Below, piece after piece: positions 25,972 through 33,571 of a DNA stretch of 64,000 bases; the stretch's first letter is position 1, and the number at the start of each line of letters is the position of its first letter. Below the pieces are notes generated by a model. That model was not told where the DNA came from, searched no databases, and saw nothing but the letters and a program-made list of their open reading frames with translations. This DNA is from Corallococcus macrosporus (GTDB taxonomy: Bacteria; Myxococcota; Myxococcia; Myxococcales; Myxococcaceae), in the NCBI RefSeq assembly GCF_017302985.1, contig NZ_JAFIMU010000007.1, forward strand, positions 1,364,001-1,428,000, read 5' to 3'. The translations under genes and the position numbers were made by a program.

Positions 25972-26008
25972 CCACGTCCTTGCGGCTCCGCTTTAGCCAC
26001 TTCACCAG
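25972..26008. repeat. 37-bp imperfect direct repeat, right copy
   Basis: Partner of 24511-24547 (32 of 37 identical). The five differences are mostly at codon-wobble-like positions when the minus strand is read as LVKWLKRSRKD, which hints that both descend from a coding sequence. Confidence 0.6.
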
Positions 26009-26062
26009 CAATTCCTCGCAGTGATGCGTGCCGTGGACCCTGCACAGACGTCTCGATCGCAA

Positions 26063-26087
26063 GGGCGCCTGCGTTTAGCAGGCGCCC
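26063..26087. terminator. Strong hairpin downstream of LytTR/histidine kinase operon
   Basis: Perfect 10-bp stem GGGCGCCTGC / GCAGGCGCCC with a 5-nt loop (gttta). It lies 105 bases past the stop of the LytTR gene and 180 bases past the kelch stop, so it could end transcription from either side. There is no clear T-run, so it may be only a stabilising hairpin. Confidence 0.45.
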
Positions 26088-26192
26088 TGCACTTCGTCGG
26101 CTGAGTATCCCAGGAGGCGCCGTACGTGCGAGGGAGATGCCGCACTTGTCAGTGAGTTCCAGAAGCTTGTCGGCGAGGTAGTGCCCATCGTG

Positions 26193-26975
26193 TCAGCGGG
26201 CCCGGCCCAGCCGCCGCTCCAGGTGTTCGCGGCGGCTGCGGCTCACTCGCAGGCGCTGGCCGCTTCGCAGCACCACCACCTGCTCCGTGGGCGAGGGCCG
26301 GTGCACCTCCTGGATGCACTCCACGTTGACGATGGCGGAGCGGTGGATGCGCACGAAGCGCTCCGCGTCCAACCGGGCCTCCAGCGCCGCCAGGCTCTCG
26401 CGCAGCACGTGGGCCTTGCCGTCCGCGTGCAGCGTGACGCAGTAGTCGTCCGCTTCAACCCACTCGATGTCCGCGACGGGGACGAGCACGGAGCGCAGGC
26501 CCACGCGCACCAGCAGCCGGTCCGCGGGGGGCTCGGCGGGCTTTGGCGCGGGGCCCGCGTCCGCCAGCAGCTCCGCGAGCCGCCGTCCCAGCTCCGCGGC
26601 CTCTCCCGCTCGCAATCGCTGGCGGGCTCGGGCCAGGGCCTCGTCGAAGCGCGCGTCGTCGAAGGGCTTCACCAGGTAGTCCACCGCGTGCACGGTGAAG
26701 GCCTTCACGGCGAAGGTGTCGAACGCGGTGATGAAGATGACGGCGGGCATGTGCTCCGCGCCCACCTCGCGCAGCACGCCGAAGCCATCCAGCTCCGGCA
26801 TCTGCACGTCCAGCAGCACCAGGTGGGGCCGCTGGGCGCGGATGGCCTCCACCGCCTCCCGGCCATCACGGCACTCGCCGCACACCACTGCGTCCGGATG
26901 GCGTGCCAGGGCCTGCCGCAATCCCCTGCGGGCCCATGGCTCGTCATCCACCAGCAGCACCCGCAGGTCAGCCAT
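26193..26975 (-). CDS. LytTR-family response regulator
   Basis: 260-aa response regulator. The receiver domain covers residues 1-120: acidic pocket VDDE, phospho-acceptor Asp56 in LLDVQMP, Thr in FITAFD and Lys in LVKPFD. A Pro/Ala-rich linker leads to a LytTR DNA-binding domain at about 150-255 (VRVGLRSVLVPVADIEWVEA, then RFVRIHRSAIVN). It is the output partner of the sensor kinase immediately upstream, whose stop overlaps its start by 8 bp. Targets are unknown; LytTR regulators usually bind tandem promoter repeats. Confidence 0.93.
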   Translation of the reverse strand: MADLRVLLVDDEPWARRGLRQALARHPDAVVCGECRDGREAVEAIRAQRPHLVLLDVQMPELDGFGVLREVGAEHMPAVIFITAFDTFAVKAFTVHAVDYLVKPFDDARFDEALARARQRLRAGEAAELGRRLAELLADAGPAPKPAEPPADRLLVRVGLRSVLVPVADIEWVEADDYCVTLHADGKAHVLRESLAALEARLDAERFVRIHRSAIVNVECIQEVHRPSPTEQVVVLRSGQRLRVSRSRREHLERRLGRAR

Positions 26976-28095
26976 GCGCCACCCCAGCGGTACCCTGCGT
27001 AAAGCGCCACGGCAGGAGGATGGTGGCGACGGTGCCCTGCCCCTCCGCGTTGGTGACTCGCAGCCGCCCTGCTTCACCGTAGAGCTGCGCCAGCCTCGCG
27101 CGCGTGTTCGACAGGCCGATTCCCCGGGCCGATTCCAGGTCGAAGCCCCCGGGCAGCCCCGGACCGTCGTCCTGCACGGTCAACTCCAGCGCGTCGCCCC
27201 GCCGCCTCGCGCCAATGCGCAGCACCCCGGCCGCGGTGCGCACGCCGATGCCGTGACGGAGCGCGTTCTCCGTGAGCGGCTGGAGCACCAGGTGGGGCAC
27301 CCGGACCTCCAGCGCTTCCGGCTCCACGGCCCACTCCACGCGCAGCCGGTCCGCGAAGCGCAGTTGCTGGAGCTCCAGGTAGCGCGACAGCACCGCCACC
27401 TCGTCTCGCAGCGTCACCTCCTGGGTGGCGCCCTGCTGGAGCAACTGGCGGAGCAGGTCGCTCAGCAGCACCAGCATGCGCGCGGCCTCTTCCGTCTCCC
27501 GCTCGCGCACCAGCACGACGATGGCGTTGAGCGTGTTGAAGAGGAAGTGCGGCTGCAACTGCGTCTGGAGCGCGAGCAGCCGGGACTCGGTCAGCTGCAC
27601 CGCGAGCGCCGCGGCCTGCCGCTCGCTGTCCCGCGCCCGCTCGGAGGCCCGGGTGGCCAGGGCCACCGCCAGCACCGTCGCGTAGGCCATGCCCACCATC
27701 GGCAGCCAGCCCCACCACACCTGCAGCCAGCGCGCGGCCCAGGCCCCGTCCCTTCCGGGCATGGGCATGAACGTGGCCGTCGTCGCCGTGTACACGCCAG
27801 CGAAGAGGGCCCCCATGCCCAGGCACGCCGCCAGGTGCACGAGCACCGGACGCGGACGCAGGGGGCTCAGGGGCTCGCGCGCCGCCAGCCGGGTGAGCCA
27901 CGGCGTGAGCGGCAGCCACACGTACCAGGCGGGCATCTGCGCGGCGAGCGCCCGCCACAGCGCGGGCGGCTCGGGCGTGCCCCGGCTGAAGGTGTACATC
28001 TCCAGCGCGGAGAAGAGCGCGGGCGCGGACCACGCGGCGGCCCGCTTCGCCCAGGCCCGCCAGGCGCTTCCGGATGCGGCTTCCACGAAGTCCAA
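26968..28095 (-). CDS. LytS/YpdA-type sensor histidine kinase
   Basis: About 375-aa inner-membrane kinase. Several hydrophobic segments (such as PVLVHLAACLGMGALFAGVY and GWLPMVGMAYATVLAVALA) form the N-terminal sensor. A coiled linker is followed by the His_kinase domain with the phospho-acceptor in LQTQLQPHFLFNTLNAI, and a GHKL ATPase domain (LTENALRHGIG; DDGPGLPGG; GIGLSNTRARL). The start is uncertain: TTG 28095 (MDFVEAAS) is used, with GTG 28086 or 28134 possible; no ATG fits. It overlaps the response regulator by 8 bp and lies close behind the reductase gene. Confidence 0.85.
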   Translation of the reverse strand: MDFVEAASGSAWRAWAKRAAAWSAPALFSALEMYTFSRGTPEPPALWRALAAQMPAWYVWLPLTPWLTRLAAREPLSPLRPRPVLVHLAACLGMGALFAGVYTATTATFMPMPGRDGAWAARWLQVWWGWLPMVGMAYATVLAVALATRASERARDSERQAAALAVQLTESRLLALQTQLQPHFLFNTLNAIVVLVRERETEEAARMLVLLSDLLRQLLQQGATQEVTLRDEVAVLSRYLELQQLRFADRLRVEWAVEPEALEVRVPHLVLQPLTENALRHGIGVRTAAGVLRIGARRRGDALELTVQDDGPGLPGGFDLESARGIGLSNTRARLAQLYGEAGRLRVTNAEGQGTVATILLPWRFTQGTAGVAHG

Positions 28096-28151
28096 GAGGG
28101 CCGCGAGTCTACCGGCGGACGCGGCGGACTTCACGGCCTCCGCGAAGCGGC

Positions 28152-29171
28152 TCAGGGAATGCCGCTCAGGACAATCTTCCCCACCGTGCGGCCCGTCTCC
28201 ACCGCCGCGTGCGCGCGCCGCAGGTTCGCCGCGGTGAGCGGACCGAAGTCCTGCGTCATCGTGGTGCGCAGCGTCCCGGCCTCCACCAGGTCCGCCACCG
28301 TGTCGAGCAGCCGCTGCTGGGAGAGCGGATCCGCGTCGTAGAGCGCGCGGGTGAACATCAGCTCCCAGTGCAGCGCCAGGCTCTTGCGCTTCATCGCGTT
28401 CACGTCGAGCGGCGTCTGCGGGTCGTCGATGATGCCCAGCTGCCCGAACGGGGCCATCAGCTCCACCAACTGCGCGAAGTGCTGCTCCGTCTGGGTGAGC
28501 GCCATCACGTAGCGCACGCCGCCCGGCACCAGCGCCTGCACCTGCGCGGCCAGCGGCTGGCGGTGGTCCACCACGTGGTGCGCGCCCAATGACTTGCACC
28601 ACTCCACCGTCTCCGGCCGCGACGCCGTGGCGATGACCGTCAGGTCCGTCAGCTTGCTGGCGATCTGAATGGCCATGGACCCCACGCCGCCCGCGCCGCC
28701 CACCACGAGCAGCGCGTCCTTCGGGGTGCCCGTCCTGCGCTGGGGCACACCCAGGCGCTCGAAGAGCAGCTCCCACGCGGTGATGGAGGTGAGCGGCATC
28801 GCCGCCGCCTGCGTGAACGTCAGCCCCTTCGGCTTGCGGCCGACGATGCGCGCGTCCACGACGTGCAGCTCGGAGTCCGTGCCGGGCTTCGCGATGGAGC
28901 CCGCGTAGAAGACTTCATCCCCGGGACGGAAGCGCTTCACGTCCTTCCCCACCGCCTCCACCACACCCGCCGCGTCCCAGCCGAGCACGCGCGGTGAAGC
29001 CTCCACCTTGTCCTTGGGCGCGCGCACCTTCACGTCCACCGGGTTCACCGACACGGCGCGCACGCGCACCCGCAGGTCGCCAGGGCCGGGCGTAGGGTCG
29101 GGCAGCTCCACGTCGACGAAGGCCTCGGGGTGGTCACTGGGGAGATACTTCGTGAGGGCGACAGCTCGCAT
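28152..29171 (-). CDS. Zinc-type alcohol dehydrogenase-like / NADPH:quinone reductase family protein
   Basis: 339-aa zinc-independent MDR, with an N-terminal GroES-like domain (SVNPVDVKVRAP; GWDAAGVVEAVG) and a Rossmann fold (LLVVGGAGGVGSMAIQIASK). It resembles the TIGR02817/YogA-like subgroup rather than true Zn-ADH. A Shine-Dalgarno AGGAG lies before ATG 29171 (MRAVALTKYL). It is divergent from an HxlR regulator, a pairing typical of electrophile- or quinone-induced reductases, so a detoxification role is likely. The histidine kinase gene follows about 57 bases downstream. Confidence 0.88.
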   Translation of the reverse strand: MRAVALTKYLPSDHPEAFVDVELPDPTPGPGDLRVRVRAVSVNPVDVKVRAPKDKVEASPRVLGWDAAGVVEAVGKDVKRFRPGDEVFYAGSIAKPGTDSELHVVDARIVGRKPKGLTFTQAAAMPLTSITAWELLFERLGVPQRRTGTPKDALLVVGGAGGVGSMAIQIASKLTDLTVIATASRPETVEWCKSLGAHHVVDHRQPLAAQVQALVPGGVRYVMALTQTEQHFAQLVELMAPFGQLGIIDDPQTPLDVNAMKRKSLALHWELMFTRALYDADPLSQQRLLDTVADLVEAGTLRTTMTQDFGPLTAANLRRAHAAVETGRTVGKIVLSGIP

Positions 29172-29219
29172 GGGGGGCTCCTTTGCGTGCAACATCGTCC
29201 CGAAGGTTGAATCGGACAA

Positions 29220-29246
29220 GTACGCAGGATTTCCGCCCATACGTAC
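29220..29246. promoter_or_regulatory. Possible HxlR operator
   Basis: GTACG (29220-29224) and CGTAC (29242-29246) form an inverted repeat with a 17-bp spacer in the 87-bp gap between the divergent reductase and HxlR genes. Position and symmetry fit an autoregulated operator. Half-sites are short, so confidence is low. Confidence 0.4.
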
Positions 29247-29258
29247 AAAAAGGGAACC

Positions 29259-29642
29259 ATGGCCCGGCACAAGACCTACGACTGCTCCTCCGGTTGTCCG
29301 GTGTCCGCGACGCTGGATGTGATTGGGGGCAAGTGGAAGGGGCTCATCCTCCACCACCTGCTGGAAGGCACGCTGCGCTTCGGGGAGCTGCGCAAGCGCA
29401 TCCCGGACGTCACGCAGCGGATGCTCACGCAGCACCTGCGCGAGCTGGAGGAGAGCGGGCTCGTGCACCGGCAGGTGTACGCGGAGGTCCCTCCGCGCGT
29501 GGAGTACAGCCTCACGCCGCAAGGACAGACACTGCGCGGCGTGATTGCCGCGCTCAAGTCCTGGGGAGAGACGTACCTGGGCCGGAAGACTCCGGAGCCC
29601 GCCGCCCCGAAGCGCCGGCTCGCCGTCGCCTCGGGACGCTGA
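29259..29642 (+). CDS. HxlR-family transcriptional regulator
   Basis: 127-aa winged-helix regulator. The family signature is complete: [20 protein letters not shown], then [20 protein letters not shown], and Tyr-Ser-Leu-Thr in the wing. N-terminal Cys residues (DCSSGCPV) are in the position used by thiol-sensing HxlR/YodB-like proteins. It lies divergent from the reductase and probably represses it until an electrophile modifies a Cys. Convergent with the small lipoprotein gene. Confidence 0.92.
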   Translation: MARHKTYDCSSGCPVSATLDVIGGKWKGLILHHLLEGTLRFGELRKRIPDVTQRMLTQHLRELEESGLVHRQVYAEVPPRVEYSLTPQGQTLRGVIAALKSWGETYLGRKTPEPAAPKRRLAVASGR

Positions 29643-29658
29643 AGAGAAGCGCCCGCCG

Positions 29659-30066
29659 CTACCGGAGCGTGAACTTCGGATTCGGGGTGGTGTCCGCGGG
29701 AGGCCCCTCCCAGCGGATGGCGTCGCCCCGGCACTCGTAGGACGTCCAGCACTCGAAGCGCACGCCGCCCTCGCCGCACGCGATGTTGGTGACGGCGTCG
29801 GCCTCGAGCCGCGCGGCCTCGCCCTTCAGCATCTCCTGGAGGGCCGCGGGCGAGTAGTTGGTCCGGTAGATGCCGCTGGTGCAGGTGGCCGCCTCCACCT
29901 CGCCCAGGAACTTGAACTTCCGCTGGGGCATCTCCTCCGCCTTGACGACGACGATGTTCGCCGCCCGCCGCCGCAGCTCCGGATCCCTCAGCGAATTGTG
30001 CGTAAAGCAGCCCTGCCCCATCGCCAGGACCGCGACCCACAGCACCCCACGAAGATGCATGGACAT
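29659..30066 (-). CDS. RcsF/DUF4156-like outer-membrane lipoprotein
   Basis: 135-aa lipoprotein. Signal peptide with Cys at about residue 20 (AMGQGC). The mature domain has the small alpha/beta arrangement of DUF4156/RcsF-like proteins (FKFLGEVEAATC, a helix with LKGEAARLEADAV, then FECWTSYECRGDAIRW) and four cysteines positioned for disulphides. Related proteins sense or stabilise the envelope, but no specific role follows. ATG 30066 or 30060 (second Met) may be used; GGAGGGG precedes both. Confidence 0.75.
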   Translation of the reverse strand: MSMHLRGVLWVAVLAMGQGCFTHNSLRDPELRRRAANIVVVKAEEMPQRKFKFLGEVEAATCTSGIYRTNYSPAALQEMLKGEAARLEADAVTNIACGEGGVRFECWTSYECRGDAIRWEGPPADTTPNPKFTLR

Positions 30067-30118
30067 ATCCCCTCCGGAGCGCTGCTCTAGCGCAGTCCGG
30101 CCGGGAAGGACAGACGCC

Positions 30119-30754
30119 CTACCCCGCCGCGCGCACCATGCGCAGCACCAGGATGAAGTGCAGCCCCGCCCCCACCAGCGTCATGGCGTGGAACACTTCG
30201 TGATAGCCGAAGACGCCCGGCCGGGGGTTGGGCCGCTTGAAGGCATACGCGAGCGCGCCCAGCGTGTACGCCAGCCCGCCGCCCAGGATGAGCACGATGG
30301 CGGAGGTGCCCAGCGCGCGGAAGACGTCGCCGAAGTACGGCATCATCGTCCACCCCACCCCGATGGCCAGCGCCGCCGTCACCCACTTGGGCGCGGCCAC
30401 CCAGAACAGCGACTGCAGGATGCCCAGGAGCGCGCCCGCGTAGAGCCACGCCATCAGCGGGTTGCCCACCTCCGGCGGCAGCCCCAGCAGGATGACCGGC
30501 GTGTACGTCCCCGCGATGAGCAGGAAGATGGCCGCGTGGTCCGCCCGGCGCATCCACGCGCGGGCCTTCGGGGACCAGTTCACCCGGTGGTACGTCGCGC
30601 TGATGGTGAACAGCCCCACCAGGCTCAGCGCGTACAGCCCGGACGCCAGCATCGTGCGCGGCGTGGGCGCCATCGCAACCAGCACCACCCCCGCCCCCAC
30701 CGCGAACGCCGCCGCCCACTGGTGCAGCACGCCCCGCAGCTTCGGCTTCTCCAT
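30119..30754 (-). CDS. Hemolysin III family membrane protein (YqfA/PAQR-like)
   Basis: 211-aa inner-membrane protein with about seven hydrophobic helices. Family marks are present: LFTISATYHRVNW in the third segment, RADHAAIFLLIAGTYTPV, and the C-terminal YHEVFHAMTLVGAGLHF. These His/Asp/Ser residues form the presumed metal site of the PAQR/hemolysin III superfamily. The true activity is unsettled; the hemolysin name comes from one early report. Divergent from a TetR gene across two palindromic operators, which suggests repression by it. Confidence 0.88.
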   Translation of the reverse strand: MEKPKLRGVLHQWAAAFAVGAGVVLVAMAPTPRTMLASGLYALSLVGLFTISATYHRVNWSPKARAWMRRADHAAIFLLIAGTYTPVILLGLPPEVGNPLMAWLYAGALLGILQSLFWVAAPKWVTAALAIGVGWTMMPYFGDVFRALGTSAIVLILGGGLAYTLGALAYAFKRPNPRPGVFGYHEVFHAMTLVGAGLHFILVLRMVRAAG

Positions 30755-30844
30755 TCCCAGCACCGCCGCGCTCACGCGCACCCCATGGCGGACTCGACAC
30801 CCATCGAAACGAAGCATTTCATGACGGTGCCGGCTCCTCGCCAT

Positions 30845-30883
30845 ACCTACGGGATGGTAGGTTTCGGTCCGGTAAGTTACCGG
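30845..30883. promoter_or_regulatory. Double palindromic operator upstream of TetR
   Basis: Two adjacent inverted repeats: ACCTAC-gggatg-GTAGGT (30845-30862) and the perfect 7-bp-arm palindrome CCGGTAA-g-TTACCGG (30869-30883). They lie immediately before the TetR start and 90-130 bases from the divergent hemolysin III start. They probably bind the TetR protein; a GTAGGT half-site repeats again just after the second palindrome. Confidence 0.65.
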
Positions 30884-30903
30884 TGGGTAGGTTCGAGGTC
30901 AAC

Positions 30904-31542
30904 TTGAAGAAGAAACAGCGGCTGACGGGCGCCGAGCGCCGGGTCCAGTTGATGGAGATAGGCCGGGCGGTCTTCGCGTCGAAGGGCTACGAGGCGACCT
31001 CCATCGAGGAGGTTGCCCAGCAGGCAGGCGTGTCCAAGCCCATCGTGTACGAGCACTTCGGCGCGAAGGAGGGGCTGTACGCGGCCATCGTGGACCGGGA
31101 GATGGACGACCTGGTGGCGCGCGTGTCGGCGAGCATCGCGCAGGGCACGCCCCGGCAGCGCTTCGAGGACGCGGTGCTGGCGTTCATGGCCTACGTGAAG
31201 GACGAGCCCGCGGGCTTCGCGGTGCTCACGCGGGACTCGCCCACGGCGGCGGCGCGGCGCGGGCTGACGCGTGTCATTGACGACCTGGCCCAGCGCGTGG
31301 GGGACGTCTTCCGCAGCGAGTTCGAGCACGCCGGCTACCCGTCCAAGGTGGCGCCCATCTACGCCAACGCGCTCGTGGGCATGGTGACGCAGGTGGGACA
31401 CTGGTGGGCCGCGGAGGGCAAGGCCTTCTCCACGGAGAACGTGGCCCGCCACGTGGCGGCGCTCGGATGGATGGGATTGCGGCACCTGCCCAAGGACCCC
31501 GTCCCGCCCGGCGCGAAGCGCGAGCCGAAGCGCCGGGCCTGA
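30904..31542 (+). CDS. TetR/AcrR family regulator
   Basis: About 212-aa repressor with a strong N-terminal HTH (IGRAVFASKGYEATSIEEVA, then AGVSKPIVYEHFGAKEGLYA). The TTG at 30904 (MKKKQRLTG) is preferred because GAGG lies five bases upstream; the GTG at 30883 would place the start inside the operator palindrome and add seven residues. C-terminal domain of the TetR_C type with a basic tail. Divergent from hemolysin III, which it may control. Confidence 0.86.
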   Translation: MKKKQRLTGAERRVQLMEIGRAVFASKGYEATSIEEVAQQAGVSKPIVYEHFGAKEGLYAAIVDREMDDLVARVSASIAQGTPRQRFEDAVLAFMAYVKDEPAGFAVLTRDSPTAAARRGLTRVIDDLAQRVGDVFRSEFEHAGYPSKVAPIYANALVGMVTQVGHWWAAEGKAFSTENVARHVAALGWMGLRHLPKDPVPPGAKREPKRRA

Positions 31543-31708
31543 AACAGGGTGCGTGTCACCAGGACAGCGTGTGTGAACAGGAGCGCTCCAGCCCCGGCCG
31601 TGGCCGTTTCACGAGTCACCGAGTCTCCTGAATTGCCCAGGAATTTTACTTTCTGGGTGAAACCACACCCCTGGAACAAGCGCCCCTCACGCGCGCCGGA
31701 GCACCCCC

Positions 31709-33502
31709 ATGCGCATCCGTCATTACGCCTCGCTCGCTTCCTTCCTGCTGCTGGGAAGCGCCTGCGGCCCGACCGACACCGTTGAAGACGCCTCGAAGGT
31801 GGAGGCACAGCAGGACAGCGCGCTGGCGGCGAAGCCCGTGCGTGGCGACGGTCTGCGCCGGCTCCAGGCGGAGCGCCCCGGCTTCGCCAAGGGCGCGGGA
31901 GAGCTGTCCACGCGGCGCTTCCACGTGGACGGGCGCGGCCAGGCGCATGAGCGCCTTGCGCAGACGTTCCAGGGCGTGCCTGTCTTTGGCGCCGCGGCCA
32001 TCGTCCACCTGGACGCGAACGGCGCGGTCGCGGGCGTGACGGACAAGCTGGTGCGCAACCTCAAGGTGGAGACCACGCCCCGGCTCAAGGCGGACGAGGC
32101 CATCCAGCGCGCCGTCGCGAGCGTGGAGCAGGCGGGCGGCGTGCTCACGGGCGCGCCCCGCGCGGACCTGCAGATCCTCGCCGACCAGAAGGACACCCGC
32201 CTGACGTGGCGCGTGCAGTTGGCCACGATGGACGTGGACGGCCTGCCCTCCATGCCGAACGTCTTCATCGACGCGCGCACGGGCGACACCGTCTGGGGCT
32301 TCGACAACCTGCAGACCCACCGCAACCGCAAGACGTACACGGCGAAGAACCGCACCACGCTGCCGGGCACGCTGGTGCGCAGCGAGGGCCAGGGCCCGTC
32401 GGGTGACGCGCTGCTGGACCAGGCCCACGACAACGCGGGCTTCACGTATGACTTCTACGCCAACGTGTTCGGCCGGGACAGCTACGACGGGCTGGGCACG
32501 ACGCTCACCTCCAGCGTCCACTACAGCAAGAACTACGTGAACGCGTTCTGGGACGGGACGCAGATGGTCTACGGCGACGGTGACGGCGTGCAGTCCAGCG
32601 CCCTCACGGTGCTGGACGTCGTGGGCCACGAGCTGACCCATGCCGTCACGGACACGTCCTCGGAGCTCATCTACGCCAACGAGTCCGGCGCGCTGAACGA
32701 GGCCATGTCCGACATCTTCGGCGCCTCCATCGAGGCGTACCGGGACGGCGCCGTCAGCGCCAACACCTGGAAGATTGGCGAGGAGTGCTGGACGCCGGCC
32801 ACCGCGGGCGACGCCTTGCGCTACATGAACGACCCGGCCATCGCGGGGGACTACGACTACTACCCCACGCGCTACACCGGCACGTCCGACAGCGGCGGCG
32901 TGCACTGGAACTCCGGCATCGCGAACCTGGCGTTCCACCTGATGGTCAACGGCGGCACGCACCCGCGCGGCAAGACGAGCAACGTGGTGCCCGCGCTGGA
33001 CAGCAACAGCTACGCCAGCATCCAGAAGGGCGCGGCCATCTTCTACCGCGCGAACACCGTCTACCTGACGCCGGGCAGCACCTTCTCCGACGCGCGAGGC
33101 GCCACCGTGCAGGCGGCCACCGACCTGTACGGCGCCAGCGCCGCCACGTCCGTCAACGAGGCCTGGACCGCCGTGGGCGTGGCCGCTCCTCCGAGCTGGA
33201 CCACCATCGCGACGCTGACCAACGTCTCCGGCGCCCGCAACAGCAACACCAACCTGAGCTACGTGAAGCCGGCCGGCGCCACGTCCATGCGCTTCCAGCT
33301 CGCAGGCGGCACGGGTGACGCGGACCTGTACGTGAAGTTCGGCAGCGCGCCCACGACCACCAGCTACGACTGCCGCTCCGCGGGCGCCACCAGCGACGAG
33401 TCCTGCACCATCAACGCCGCGCAGTCGGGCACGTACTACGTGCTCATCCGCGCCTACAGCGCGTTCTCCGGCTCCACCTTCACGGTGAGCGCCGGGCAGT
33501 AA
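31709..33502 (+). CDS. Thermolysin-like M4 metalloprotease with PPC domain
   Basis: 597-aa secreted zinc protease made as a proenzyme. Signal/lipobox-like LLLGSACG is followed by an FTP/PepSY propeptide (to about 200). The M4 catalytic domain has HELTH (His307, Glu308, His311) and the third ligand Glu in GALNEAMSDIFG. The C-terminal helical M4_C domain contains GVHWNSGIANLAFHLMV. The last about 100 residues form a bacterial pre-peptidase C-terminal (PPC) domain (LAGGTGDADLYVKFG), removed or used for binding. Its likely role is degrading prey protein. A strong intrinsic terminator follows. Confidence 0.95.
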   Translation: MRIRHYASLASFLLLGSACGPTDTVEDASKVEAQQDSALAAKPVRGDGLRRLQAERPGFAKGAGELSTRRFHVDGRGQAHERLAQTFQGVPVFGAAAIVHLDANGAVAGVTDKLVRNLKVETTPRLKADEAIQRAVASVEQAGGVLTGAPRADLQILADQKDTRLTWRVQLATMDVDGLPSMPNVFIDARTGDTVWGFDNLQTHRNRKTYTAKNRTTLPGTLVRSEGQGPSGDALLDQAHDNAGFTYDFYANVFGRDSYDGLGTTLTSSVHYSKNYVNAFWDGTQMVYGDGDGVQSSALTVLDVVGHELTHAVTDTSSELIYANESGALNEAMSDIFGASIEAYRDGAVSANTWKIGEECWTPATAGDALRYMNDPAIAGDYDYYPTRYTGTSDSGGVHWNSGIANLAFHLMVNGGTHPRGKTSNVVPALDSNSYASIQKGAAIFYRANTVYLTPGSTFSDARGATVQAATDLYGASAATSVNEAWTAVGVAAPPSWTTIATLTNVSGARNSNTNLSYVKPAGATSMRFQLAGGTGDADLYVKFGSAPTTTSYDCRSAGATSDESCTINAAQSGTYYVLIRAYSAFSGSTFTVSAGQ

Positions 33503-33517
33503 GCCATCCCTCCAAGG

Positions 33518-33571
33518 GCCCCCGGTGCGGTCGCCTCGGCCCAGGCGACCCTGCCGGGGGCTCTGCTGTTT
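33518..33571 (+). terminator. Intrinsic terminator after the M4 protease
   Basis: Two-tier stem: GCCCCCGG (33518-33525) with CCGGGGGC (33554-33561), and inside it GGTCGCCT (33529-33536) with AGGCGACC (33543-33550). TCTGCTGTTTT follows on the plus strand, ending at the prpE stop. It serves the protease; the hairpin may also stop prpE transcripts from the other strand. Confidence 0.82.

Larger units (their letters stand above)
25883..26192. other. Intergenic region between kelch and LytTR genes
   Basis: These 310 bases lie between two convergent genes. They hold the right copy of the 37-bp repeat and a perfect 10-bp hairpin at 26063-26087. The open minus-strand frame through 25568-26062 is largely a shadow of the kelch gene. 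No other gene is seen. Confidence 0.5.
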
